Below are positions 1 through 8,113 of a DNA stretch of 39,553 bases, in pieces. The position numbers and the translations under genes were made by a program. Location of the stretch: contig CAJTUY010000016.1 of the NCBI GenBank assembly GCA_910579415.1, positions 1-39,553 on the forward strand, given 5' to 3'. This stretch comes from an uncultured Clostridia bacterium. Lineage in GTDB: Bacteria > Bacillota > Clostridia > UBA1381. Position 1 is the stretch's first letter. Each line of letters starts with the position of its first letter. The notes under the pieces were generated by a model. The model worked only from the letters and a program-made list of their open reading frames with translations. It was not told where the DNA came from and made no database searches.

Positions 1-45
1 AGTTCCGTAATATATAGGGACTCGAAAAAATTATTCAGATTGCCA

Positions 46-79
46 CAAAAATCGGCAGGCGCCGTACATCTGTACTGCC
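46..79 (-). terminator. Rho-independent terminator of the metG operon
   Basis: On the minus strand GGCA-GTAC, a four-base loop, then GTAC, a six-base bulge GGCGCC and TGCC form a hairpin, followed by GATTTTTG. It lies about 40 bases after the metG stop and is the first good stop signal after the six-gene operon. Its hairpin is part of a repeat shared with 32426-32490. Confidence 0.6.
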
Positions 80-114
80 CTGATGATTTTTGAGATAAGA
101 TGGGTGATTTTTAC
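46..114 (-). repeat. Dispersed repeat copy A (hairpin plus conserved boxes)
   Basis: Shares with copy B at 32426-32490 the plus-strand words CGTACATNTGTACT (63-76; B has G in place of C), GAGATAAG (92-99) and GTGATTTTTAC (104-114). In both copies a GTAC/GTAC hairpin is extended by an outer stem of different sequence but preserved pairing. It sits six bases past the metG stop codon. It may be a 3'-end RNA element or a small repetitive element. Confidence 0.5.
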
Positions 115-119
115 CGTCC

Positions 120-2042
120 CTAAACAATTTCAGCGCCGCTTTGAATATTATTCAAAGTAGTCAGAACAGTTAGTTTGTCCTCATATTCGGCTGACAAAAT
201 CATTCCGCACGATTCAAGACCCATCATCTTTCTGGGCTTTAAATTTGCAACAAACAGCACATTTTTACCAATCAGTTCTTCGGGAGTATGATACTTTGAA
301 ATTCCCGATAAAATCTGACGTGTTTCACTGCCCACCTGTAAAGTAAATCTTAAAAGCTTTGATGACTTCGGCACCTTCTCACACTCAAGCACCTTGCCTA
401 CGCGTATATCAAGCTTTTCAAATTCCTCAAATTCTATATAATCCTTATACGGAGCAATTTTAATTTTCTCTTCCGCAGGCTGTCCAAGCTCCTCTTCAAG
501 CTCGGCAAGCTTCTTTTCGGCGTCAATTCTCTGGAACAGAGGAACTGCCTCGCCCACTTTAACGCCTGCTTTTGTTATGCCAAATGTTTTTGTGCTTTCA
601 AACGAAAGAGTGTCCGCGTTAATCTGAGCCGCAATTTTCTGCGATGTTTCAGGCATATAAGGACTTAACAATGCCGCAATAATACGGATTGTTTCAGCAA
701 GATTATACAGCACCGTACCAAGACGAGGTTTCTGCGCCTCGTCCTTTGCCAGTACCCATGGTGCAGTTTCGTCAATATACTTATTTGCTCTGTTAACCAC
801 TGTCCATATCTCGTCAAGGCTGTCCGCAACGTGAAGCGTTTCCATCTTTTTTACAATTCTTTCAACAGCCGATACTGCAACTGCTTTTAAGTCATCGTCA
901 AATTCGCCCGTCACGTCACCCTGTTGTATTTCACCGCCAAAATACTTGTTAATCATTGCAACTGTTCTGTTTACAAGGTTACCGAGAGTATTTGCCAAAT
1001 CAGAATTGAAACGGCTGATAAATACTTCATAGGTAATGCTTCCGTCCTGAGCAAACGGCATTTCATGGAGTGAATAATATCTCACTGCGTCCACACCGAA
1101 ATGTTTAACCAAGTCTTCTGCATAAATCACATTACCGCGCGACTTACTCATTTTCTCCTCACCAACAAGCATCCAGGGGTGTCCGAATACCTGTTTCGGC
1201 AGCGGCTCACCTAGGGCCATAAGCATAATCGGCCAGTAAATCGTATGAAATCTTAAAATGTCCTTACCTATAATATGCACGTCCGCAGGCCAGTATTTTT
1301 TATATAAATCTCCCTGCGCCTCAGGCGTATAGCCGAGCGCAGTAATATAATTTGAAAGCGCGTCAATCCACACATACACAATATGCCCCTCGTCAAACTC
1401 CACAGGTATGCCCCATGTAAAGCTTGTTCGTGATACGCATAAATCCTGCAAACCCGGTTTTAAAAAGTTATTTACCATTTCTTTTTTGCGTGATTCCGGC
1501 TGAATAAACTCAGGATGCGCTTCAATATATTCCATAAGCTTGTCCTGATATTTACTCATTTTAAAGAAGTATGCCTCTTCTTTGGTCTTTTTCACCTCGC
1601 GTCCGCAATCGGGACACTTACCGTCAATAAGCTGCGTTTCCGTCCAGAAGGATTCACAAGGCGTACAGTAAAGTCCTTCATACTCCGACTTATATATATC
1701 ACCCTGCTCATAAAGCTTTTTAAATATCTGCTGTACCGCCTTAACGTGATAATCGTCCGTAGTTCGTATAAACTTATCATAGCTTATATTAAGCATGTCC
1801 GCAATGCCTTTAATCTGACCTGCAATCTTGTCAACATGCTGCTGTGGTGTTATTCCCTCCGCCTCAGCTATTTCCTGTATCTTCTGTCCATGCTCGTCCG
1901 TACCTGTAAGGAAAAATACATCCTTGCCGATAAAACGGTTAAATCTCGCAATCGCATCTGTTAAAATAATCTCATAAGTATTGCCTATATGAGGTTTTTT
2001 AGATGTATATGCAATCGCGGTAGTAATATAGTATTTATTCAT
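120..2042 (-). CDS. metG: Methionyl-tRNA synthetase
   Basis: Charges tRNA-Met with methionine in the cytosol. Class I synthetase signatures are clear: HIGN at residues 18-21 and KMSKS at about 297-301. A zinc knuckle is formed by cysteines near 126, 129, 143 and 146. The last ~100 residues are the EMAP/OB-fold tRNA-binding domain (KLDIRVGKV...LRKMMG-like), the usual dimerising C-terminus of the long bacterial form. The 640-aa length is normal. I chose the ATG at 2042 rather than the in-frame GTG at 2051 because GGGGAG lies 8 bases before the ATG and directly against the GTG. The start overlaps the end of the upstream permease gene by 8 bases, implying translational coupling. Last gene of the operon. 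Confidence 0.97.
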   Translation of the reverse strand: MNKYYITTAIAYTSKKPHIGNTYEIILTDAIARFNRFIGKDVFFLTGTDEHGQKIQEIAEAEGITPQQHVDKIAGQIKGIADMLNISYDKFIRTTDDYHVKAVQQIFKKLYEQGDIYKSEYEGLYCTPCESFWTETQLIDGKCPDCGREVKKTKEEAYFFKMSKYQDKLMEYIEAHPEFIQPESRKKEMVNNFLKPGLQDLCVSRTSFTWGIPVEFDEGHIVYVWIDALSNYITALGYTPEAQGDLYKKYWPADVHIIGKDILRFHTIYWPIMLMALGEPLPKQVFGHPWMLVGEEKMSKSRGNVIYAEDLVKHFGVDAVRYYSLHEMPFAQDGSITYEVFISRFNSDLANTLGNLVNRTVAMINKYFGGEIQQGDVTGEFDDDLKAVAVSAVERIVKKMETLHVADSLDEIWTVVNRANKYIDETAPWVLAKDEAQKPRLGTVLYNLAETIRIIAALLSPYMPETSQKIAAQINADTLSFESTKTFGITKAGVKVGEAVPLFQRIDAEKKLAELEEELGQPAEEKIKIAPYKDYIEFEEFEKLDIRVGKVLECEKVPKSSKLLRFTLQVGSETRQILSGISKYHTPEELIGKNVLFVANLKPRKMMGLESCGMILSAEYEDKLTVLTTLNNIQSGAEIV

Positions 2043-3222
2043 TCCAGTCACTCCCCATTAAATTTATTATAAACTGTTTAAACAGCATAAACTGCTCTTT
2101 TATCAGTCTTGCAAGACTTTTCAAAAGACGTATCGGAGCATCAAATACACCCGCCTTATAAAAGCTTATCACAAGCATAAGTATTATAGGTCCCAGAATA
2201 AGACCGCCGATGCTCAGCGTTTTATATCCGACATACATCGACATCAGTGTAAGAATAGGATGCATGCCCATACCTGTACTTACAAGCTTCGGTTCAGCAA
2301 ACCGCCGCATTATCGTAACAGCAACGTAGATAATAATAAGTCCTATGCCAAGCTTTATATCACCGTTTAAAAATGCAATTACCGTCCACGGCCACAATAT
2401 AAGACCGCTTCCGAAAAACGGCAGTGCATCAATTATCGCAATACCCAACGCAATTAACAGCGCATACTGAATATTAAAAATGCTGAGACCTATAAACATT
2501 ATAAAAAATGCAATAAGCATCAGTATTCCCTGCGCTTTTAAATATCCGCCGAGATACTTTTTGATTTCGCGTTTTATAAGCGCAAGCCGTTCTGCAAGAC
2601 GCGGGCTTGTAATTTTCTTTACCGCCATAGTTACGGAGCTGTTTTCCGAAACCATAAAGTATGAGGAAAGCAAGAACACTATTACTGCAATAAATACGCG
2701 TGGCAAAGCCTTTGCAAAGTTTCCTGCATAGTCAACCACAGGCGCTGACATATTGTTAATAATACTTGCCGCCTTATCGGAAATCGCATCTCCGAGCGCC
2801 GTAATTGCCTCCTGCACATTCATTGGCAGATTGACATACACCGTTGACCATTTTTCACCAAAAGAACGCATTCCGTCACGCATTGAAATATAAATTGACG
2901 GGAACTGCGTGTACAGCATTCGCGCCTCGTCGATTATTTTCCACACCGCGAATGTCAGTATTCCTCCGAGTATGCCTATAATCAGCACTATCACCAACAC
3001 TGCTGACATTCCACGCGGAATTTTCATCTTTTTTTGGAGCTTATCCGCCAAAGGATTTACCAGCAGCGAGAATATATATCCTAAAATAAACGGTAAAAAT
3101 AATTCAAGCACAAAGCCTATAAGTCCCAATATGGTCGGAAGGAAAAAATATACTCCCACTCCAAGTAATATTATTCCCGCAATAAACAAAATAATTTTTA
3201 CCCAGTTTTTTTTGATTTTCAT
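2035..3222 (-). CDS. ytvI: AI-2E family permease, YtvI-like
   Basis: A 395-aa polytopic membrane protein of the AI-2E transporter family. It has two N-terminal hydrophobic hairpins (about residues 8-60 and 70-95), a hydrophilic domain around 100-160, then several helices. The family region is visible as PFFGSGLILWPW, the RRFAEPKLVS stretch and the GLILGPIILML end. Within the family it looks most like the sporulation protein YtvI of Bacilli and Clostridia, whose substrate is unknown. It lies in the DUF362-metG operon, 31 bases after the phosphoglycerate mutase gene and overlapping metG. The family call is firm; the YtvI subtype and any sporulation role are inferred. Confidence 0.8.
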   Translation of the reverse strand: MKIKKNWVKIILFIAGIILLGVGVYFFLPTILGLIGFVLELFLPFILGYIFSLLVNPLADKLQKKMKIPRGMSAVLVIVLIIGILGGILTFAVWKIIDEARMLYTQFPSIYISMRDGMRSFGEKWSTVYVNLPMNVQEAITALGDAISDKAASIINNMSAPVVDYAGNFAKALPRVFIAVIVFLLSSYFMVSENSSVTMAVKKITSPRLAERLALIKREIKKYLGGYLKAQGILMLIAFFIMFIGLSIFNIQYALLIALGIAIIDALPFFGSGLILWPWTVIAFLNGDIKLGIGLIIIYVAVTIMRRFAEPKLVSTGMGMHPILTLMSMYVGYKTLSIGGLILGPIILMLVISFYKAGVFDAPIRLLKSLARLIKEQFMLFKQFIINLMGSDWNE

Positions 3223-3253
3223 AAAATCATCTCTCTTTAAATATGTGTTGTTT

Positions 3254-4468
3254 TTAATTTTCCCTATCTAAAAAACGATTCATAAGCATATATCCCTTTT
3301 CAATATATACACCTGTCTTTTTGCCGTTTTCCTCCGTATATGAAAGTCCTGTGCCAACGTCTTTTGTACTGTCATAAATGACATACGGAACAGGGTCGGA
3401 TACATGGGTTTTAAGCTTAATCGGTGTCGGGTGGTCCGGCATTATAAGCATTTTATAATCAATACCGCGTTTTTCAAGCTCATCCTTTAAAAACTTTACT
3501 ACCTTTTTATCAATCGTTTCAACGGCAAGCTTTTTCTTATCGGGAAGTCCCTGATGCCCCATCTCGTCTGGCGCTTCCATGTGTACATATACAAAATCAC
3601 TGCCGCCTAAAATTGCGTCCAAAGCCGCCCTTGCCTTTCCGTCCCAGTTGGTTTCGCAGTTTCCCGTTGCGCCTTCAACGTCAATGGAGTGCATACCGGC
3701 ACATTTTGCAATACCCTTTATTAAATCAACCGCTGATATTACGCTTCCCTTTAATCCGAACTTCTCCTCAAAATTTTCAAGCTGCGGCTTTGTACCCTCA
3801 CCCCACGGCCATATTGAAGTTGCAAGGTTTTTGCCTGCCGCAGCGCGCGCCTTATTTACAGGGTGTTCCTTTAAAATCTTTTCGCTTTTTTTCATCATTT
3901 CAAGAAATACGTCAGCTCCGTCGCCCTTAGGCAAATGGTCTGCTATTTTCTTGTCTGAAATATCGTGCGGCGGCGTCATGTCAACATTTGTACTTCCGCC
4001 GTTCCATACACATAAATGACGATAGCTGATACCGGGATAAAACTTAATCTTATCAGTATCAAGCTTACTTGCAACCGCCTTTATAAGCTCTGCCGCCTCT
4101 TCAGTGGTAATTTCACCGGCGCTGTAATCAAGCATTGTTTTATCCTCATAATTTTCCTCATCGCTCAAAGTTACAAGGTTAGTGCGAAAGGTTACGTCAT
4201 CGTCCTTCATATCCACTCCGATTGAAGCCGCCTCCAGCGGTGAGCGTCCGCTGTAACATTTCTTTGTATCGTAACCCATTACAGACAAATTGGCTACGTC
4301 TGAACCGGGCTTCATACCGTCCTGCACAGTCTTTACCATTCCCAGCTCGCCGTGCGCACACATATAATCAATAGTCGGCTTGTCGGCAATCTCCAGTATT
4401 GTTTTGCCGTTAAAATAATCAATTGGATAATCTGCCATTCCGTCGCCCAATATTACAATATATTTCAT
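3254..4468 (-). CDS. apgM: Cofactor-independent phosphoglycerate mutase, archaeal type (or proposed homoserine kinase)
   Basis: A 404-aa member of the alkaline-phosphatase/metalloenzyme superfamily. The N-terminal GDGMADYP binds metal, GSDVANLSVMGYD carries the likely phosphorylated serine, and later HMEAPDEMGHQG and MPDHPTPI supply further metal ligands. Archaeal-type mutases interconvert 3- and 2-phosphoglycerate. A bacterial clade of the same family, common in Clostridia, has been proposed to act as a non-orthologous homoserine kinase. No threonine-pathway gene lies nearby, so the window does not settle the choice. AAGGGA before the ATG fits the start. It sits between degV and the YtvI-like gene. 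Confidence 0.85.
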   Translation of the reverse strand: MKYIVILGDGMADYPIDYFNGKTILEIADKPTIDYMCAHGELGMVKTVQDGMKPGSDVANLSVMGYDTKKCYSGRSPLEAASIGVDMKDDDVTFRTNLVTLSDEENYEDKTMLDYSAGEITTEEAAELIKAVASKLDTDKIKFYPGISYRHLCVWNGGSTNVDMTPPHDISDKKIADHLPKGDGADVFLEMMKKSEKILKEHPVNKARAAAGKNLATSIWPWGEGTKPQLENFEEKFGLKGSVISAVDLIKGIAKCAGMHSIDVEGATGNCETNWDGKARAALDAILGGSDFVYVHMEAPDEMGHQGLPDKKKLAVETIDKKVVKFLKDELEKRGIDYKMLIMPDHPTPIKLKTHVSDPVPYVIYDSTKDVGTGLSYTEENGKKTGVYIEKGYMLMNRFLDREN

Positions 4469-4497
4469 TTTAAAACAGTCCCTTCTGTATACGAATA

Positions 4498-5358
4498 TTA
4501 TTTTATTTTTATCAATACCGCAACGGCGCCCTTACCTACATGAGTACCGATAAGTGGTCCGAACTCGCCCGTCATACTTACACAGCCTTCTCCGTATTCC
4601 TCATTCAGTATATTTTCCGCTGCCTGAGCCTTATCCTCATCCGAATGTACTATTAAAAATTCGGGGTTGTCATGGTCAAAGTCGGGGTCTTCTTCAATCT
4701 TTTCAATAAGCTTGGGTATAAGCTTCTTTTTTCCGCGCAGCTTATCCATGCTTTCTACCAATCCGTTTTCAATTGTTAAAATCGGCTTAATATCAAGCAT
4801 TGTTCCTACAAATGCGGCAGTTTTTGAAAGCCTGCCGCCTTTTTCTAGATATTTAAGAGTATCTACAAGCAGATATGCTCTCCATGACTTAACATAGCTT
4901 TCACAATCACTGATTATTTCTTCAGCCGTACTTCCCTTCTCTGCCATCTGCGCCGCGCGTACTGCGGTTTTTGCAATATAAAGCGAAAATTTCTGAGTAT
5001 CAACTATATGAAAATCAGCATCGGGATTTTCCTCCAGAATTTCACCCTTTACTATATTGGCCGTCTGAAACTGACCGCTTGCGGCAGAACTCAGCGCAAA
5101 ATAAATTACACTTTCATGCTCCCTGCATTCCTTTGCAAAATAATCATACATATCGCCGTACGGTGTCTGTGAGGTTGTGGGAATACCGTCATACGCTTCA
5201 AGCTTTTCATAAAACTCGTCATTTGTAATGGTAACGCGGTGAACATATTGTTCCTCACCGAAAATACTTAGAAACGATATAACTCCTATATTATATTTTT
5301 CAGCAATCTCAGACGGTATATCCGAGCCTGTATCCACCACAATCTTGATATCTGACAT
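4498..5358 (-). CDS. DegV family fatty-acid-binding protein
   Basis: A 286-aa DegV-fold protein. Members bind a fatty acid between two domains, and some (FakB) present it to the kinase FakA for phosphorylation. The family start VDTGSDIP is at residues 8-15, followed by the TTSQTP loop near residue 60. ALSSAASGQ lines the ligand pocket and GPLIGTHVGKGA is the C-terminal signature. There is no fakA nearby, so whether it is a FakB proper cannot be read here. Gaps of 13 and 29 bases to its neighbours place it in the operon. Confidence 0.92.
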   Translation of the reverse strand: MSDIKIVVDTGSDIPSEIAEKYNIGVISFLSIFGEEQYVHRVTITNDEFYEKLEAYDGIPTTSQTPYGDMYDYFAKECREHESVIYFALSSAASGQFQTANIVKGEILEENPDADFHIVDTQKFSLYIAKTAVRAAQMAEKGSTAEEIISDCESYVKSWRAYLLVDTLKYLEKGGRLSKTAAFVGTMLDIKPILTIENGLVESMDKLRGKKKLIPKLIEKIEEDPDFDHDNPEFLIVHSDEDKAQAAENILNEEYGEGCVSMTGEFGPLIGTHVGKGAVAVLIKIK

Positions 5359-5371
5359 AATCTGTTTCCCC

Positions 5372-5863
5372 CTACCAGTGAAATTTTGTTAACTGTCCTA
5401 GATTTTTTAAATTATCAAAGCCCTGCTGTCTTAGAGCCTCATATACAATTATCGCAGCCGAATTTGATAAATTCAGGCTACGCGCCTCCTCAATCATCGG
5501 TATGCGTATGCACTGCTTTTCGTTTTGATACAAAAGCTCCTCAGGAAGTCCTGCGTCCTCACGTCCGAAAAGAATAAAATCATTGTCGCGAAACTTTGCC
5601 TCCGCATATGTATAACGCGCTTTCGTCGTTGCAAAAAAGTAACGCGCGCCTTTTGTTTTTTCAAAAAAATCATCAAGATTATCATAATACTGCACATTTA
5701 AAAGATGCCAGTAATCAAGTCCTGCGCGTTTTAAATTTTTATCCGTAATCTGAAATGCCGTCGGACGGACTATATGCAGTCTGCACCCCGTTGCGGCACA
5801 AGTACGCGCAATGTTTCCCGTATTCTGAGGTATTCGCGGTTCGACAAGGACTATATTAAACAT
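5372..5863 (-). CDS. trmL: tRNA (cytidine(34)-2'-O)-methyltransferase
   Basis: A 163-aa minimal SPOUT methyltransferase, length typical of TrmL/YibK. Motif 1 is PRIPQNTGNIARTC near the N-terminus, motif 2 is FGREDAGLP, and motif 3 is EARSLNLSNSAAIIVYEALRQ, which forms the knotted SAM site. It methylates the 2'-OH of the wobble base of certain leucine tRNAs. The gene lies 10 bases after the DUF362 gene and 13 bases before degV, so it is co-transcribed. Confidence 0.95.
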   Translation of the reverse strand: MFNIVLVEPRIPQNTGNIARTCAATGCRLHIVRPTAFQITDKNLKRAGLDYWHLLNVQYYDNLDDFFEKTKGARYFFATTKARYTYAEAKFRDNDFILFGREDAGLPEELLYQNEKQCIRIPMIEEARSLNLSNSAAIIVYEALRQQGFDNLKNLGQLTKFHW

Positions 5864-5873
5864 TGTATTTCTC

Positions 5874-7025
5874 CTATTTAAAGAATTTCAGCATAATTCT
5901 GTTTAAAAGCGGACGCTGAATTTTAACCGCCCCTTTGGGGCAAAGCTCCTGACAGCAGAAGCATTTTATACACTTTTTTTCATCAATCACCGGCTTACCC
6001 GACGACATACCTATCGCCTTCGGCGGACAGCATCTTGCGCACTCTCCGCAGGAAATACATTCCGAATAATTTATTTTCGGTTTCGAAGCCAGTGCGTTTG
6101 TCAGCCATGCGTTAAGGGAAGCAGGCAGCGAAATCAGCTTTAATAGATTAAAATGACTTTCCGGCTTTAAAAAATCCTTTATTACAAGCGGTTCCAGCTT
6201 TTCTCCCGTAATATCAAGCTCTGCTGCGCTTTTTACCGTTAACCCGCGCTCAGCCGCCTCACGTACGGTATCAACCTCATCCGGAGTATAATCTATAAGA
6301 TGTGTAGCCGCCATATCAAGCGCGTGCGCGTTTTCAGACGCCATAACAAGACCTATGTGCCTGTTCTGACCTGCTGTCGGACCGTTTCCCTCCATGCCCC
6401 ATACCGCATCCATAATATTCAGAGTCGGTTTTATACATTCATGCAGGTCAACAAGCATGGAACAGAACGCTTTGCGCTCATTAAGCCTGAAATGCAGCTC
6501 CGCCTTGTACGTACCAGGAATTACTCCTAACAGGTTCTTTACAGCGCCCGTATAACTTGTCATCGCATGTGTTTTAAGCTTCGGAAGTGATATTATAACA
6601 TCCGCGTCAAGTATCGGATTTATAACAGGTATGTTTTTTATCGTTCTTCCCTCAGGAAAATGAACCTCTGTAAACGAAGTGTCAAAATTAAGAGAAGCAT
6701 TTGTTCCCTCTATTGCCTTATCAACTCCGCATACGCTGTATATTGCTTTAAGCGCGGCGGCATTGTAGGGTCCTCCGGGACTTTCCGCAACAGTCACAAT
6801 TCCGCCTGCCTTTTCTGCCATAACGATTACCGCATGCAGAAAATCAGGGTTTGTGGTAACAGCTTCGTCAGGCTTTTTCTTGGAAACAAGGTTAGGCTTT
6901 ATAACCACCCTGTCGCCCTGTTTTATAAATTTTTCAATTCCTCCGATAAGCCCGACAGCCTTATTGACCGCCTCCTGTACTTCGGAATATTTATCGCATT
7001 TTATAACAGAAACCTTGTTGTTCAT
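5874..7025 (-). CDS. DUF362 protein with C-terminal 2x[4Fe-4S] ferredoxin domain
   Basis: A 383-aa two-part protein. The N-terminal ~290 residues are the DUF362 domain (VIKPNLVSKK, AESPGGPYN, ISLPKLKTHAMTSYTGAVKNLLG). The C-terminal ~60 residues hold two clusters, CISCGECARCCPPKA and CIKCFCCQELCPKGA, each a CxxCxxCxxxCP ferredoxin motif. The function of the family is not established; it is common in anaerobes and presumably redox-linked. First gene of the six-gene operon behind the promoter at 7072-7100. The ribosome site is weak: AAAGG lies 15 bases from the ATG. Confidence 0.9.
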   Translation of the reverse strand: MNNKVSVIKCDKYSEVQEAVNKAVGLIGGIEKFIKQGDRVVIKPNLVSKKKPDEAVTTNPDFLHAVIVMAEKAGGIVTVAESPGGPYNAAALKAIYSVCGVDKAIEGTNASLNFDTSFTEVHFPEGRTIKNIPVINPILDADVIISLPKLKTHAMTSYTGAVKNLLGVIPGTYKAELHFRLNERKAFCSMLVDLHECIKPTLNIMDAVWGMEGNGPTAGQNRHIGLVMASENAHALDMAATHLIDYTPDEVDTVREAAERGLTVKSAAELDITGEKLEPLVIKDFLKPESHFNLLKLISLPASLNAWLTNALASKPKINYSECISCGECARCCPPKAIGMSSGKPVIDEKKCIKCFCCQELCPKGAVKIQRPLLNRIMLKFFK

Positions 7026-7071
7026 ATAAATTATCCGCTGCCTTTCTGTCCGAAATATTTCCTATTTAATC

Positions 7072-7100
7072 ATTCTAACATATTTTCCCTTATATTTCAA
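7072..7100 (-). promoter_or_regulatory. Sigma-A promoter of the DUF362-metG operon
   Basis: Minus strand TTGAAA (7100-7095), 17-base spacer, TAGAAT (7077-7072). It is placed 45 bases before the DUF362 start. Confidence 0.7.
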
Positions 7101-7119
7101 CACAAATTATATAATTTAC

Positions 7120-7148
7120 AAAAGAAAAATACGCCGCATAAAGCGGCG
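7120..7148 (-). terminator. Terminator after the [2Fe-2S] protein gene
   Basis: Minus strand CGCCGC, loop TTTAT, GCGGCG, then TATTTTTCTTTT, starting 13 bases past the stop at 7162. Confidence 0.85.
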
Positions 7149-7161
7149 CATTACGGATAAA

Positions 7162-7344
7162 TCATTCACCCTCAAGAATTGCCTTAACAACAGTTTCGGC
7201 ATATTCGCGGCAGGCGCCGCATACACTTGAAACACCCGTTACCTCCTGAACCTCATCAAAAGTGGCTGCTCCTTTTTTTATTGCCTCGCGTATATCGCCT
7301 ACCGTTACCCCGACGCAGTTGCATACCAGCTTATCATCCTGCAT
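7162..7344 (-). CDS. Small BFD-like [2Fe-2S]-binding protein
   Basis: A 60-aa protein that is essentially one bacterioferritin-associated-ferredoxin-like [2Fe-2S] domain. Ligand cysteines are at 8 and 10 (CNC) and 42 and 45 (CGAC). Relatives occur alone or as modules of nitrite reductases, NifU and copper proteins, as electron-transfer or cluster-carrier units. AGGAGG lies 8 bases before the ATG. It is monocistronic with its own terminator, and divergent from a flavoprotein gene that could be a redox partner (inference). Confidence 0.88.
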   Translation of the reverse strand: MQDDKLVCNCVGVTVGDIREAIKKGAATFDEVQEVTGVSSVCGACREYAETVVKAILEGE

Positions 7345-7430
7345 AAATTCATACCTCCTAAAACTCAGTCAGATTTACAATATATTATAACTATTTTTAC
7401 ACCAAATTATTCATTTGTCAACACTTAATA

Positions 7431-7459
7431 TAGACAATCCCGTATAAAAGTGATAAAAT
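7431..7459 (+). promoter_or_regulatory. Sigma-A promoter of the flavoprotein-folC unit
   Basis: TAGACA (7431-7436), 17-base spacer, TAAAAT (7454-7459) preceded by TGA, an extended -10. The divergent [2Fe-2S] gene must also start its transcript in 7345-7430; a minus-strand TTGACA is present at 7421-7416 but no well-spaced -10 follows. Confidence 0.55.
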
Positions 7460-7488
7460 AATAAAAAAATCCAGAGGGGGAATTTATA

Positions 7489-8109
7489 ATGAAAGTAATT
7501 CTTGTAAACGGAAGTCCGAAAGAAAAGGGCTGTACATACAGAGCTTTAAGCGAAGTATCTGCGGAACTTAATAAAAACGGCATAGATACCGAAATATTTC
7601 ATATAGGCGCTGAGCCTCTTTCGGGCTGCATGGGATGCGGCGGCTGTTCAAAAACGGGCGAATGTGTATTCGGCGATGCCGTAAACCGATTTGCCGAACT
7701 TGCCGCTCAGGCAGACGGCTTTGTTTTCGGGTCACCCGTACACTATGCCGCCGCTTCCGGCGCACTCACATCATTTCTTGACAGAGCTTTTTACAGCGCT
7801 GGCGGCAAAATGCGCGGAAAAGTCGGCGCGTCTGTTGTAAGCTGCCGCAGAGGCGGCGCAAGCGCGGCATTTGACCAGATGAACAAATATTTTACGATTA
7901 ACAGCATGCCTGTCGTTTCATCGCAGTATTGGAATCAGGTTCACGGAAACACTCCTGAGGAGGTTGAGCAGGACCTTGAGGGACTTCAGACAATGCGTAC
8001 ACTCGCAAAAAATATGGCATGGCTGTTAAAATGTATCGAACTCGGAAAACGTTCCGGAATTACTGTACCTGAGCAGGAGGCAAAGGTTAAAACAAACTTT
8101 ATAAGATAA
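7489..8109 (+). CDS. Flavodoxin-fold NAD(P)H/FMN reductase, possible iron-sulfur flavoprotein
   Basis: A 206-aa flavodoxin-like protein of the NADPH-dependent FMN reductase group. VNGSPKEKGCTY at residues 6-17 binds the FMN phosphate, and GSPVHYAAASGALTSFLDR is the second FMN loop. Between them cysteines 47, 50, 53 and 59 give CX2CX2CX5C, the compact motif that carries a [4Fe-4S] cluster in archaeal and clostridial iron-sulfur flavoproteins. Many plain flavin reductases of this group have a similar cysteine patch, so the cluster is likely but unproven. GAGGGGG lies 8 bases before the ATG. folC follows after 4 bases. Confidence 0.85.
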   Translation: MKVILVNGSPKEKGCTYRALSEVSAELNKNGIDTEIFHIGAEPLSGCMGCGGCSKTGECVFGDAVNRFAELAAQADGFVFGSPVHYAAASGALTSFLDRAFYSAGGKMRGKVGASVVSCRRGGASAAFDQMNKYFTINSMPVVSSQYWNQVHGNTPEEVEQDLEGLQTMRTLAKNMAWLLKCIELGKRSGITVPEQEAKVKTNFIR

Positions 8110-8113
8110 TATT

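Noticed and set aside
1515..1964. 149-aa plus-strand ORF inside metG
   Set aside because: Antisense shadow of a conserved synthetase gene, with no ribosome site and no recognisable domain. The same applies to the other long antisense ORFs over pnp, pgcA, clpE and glmM.
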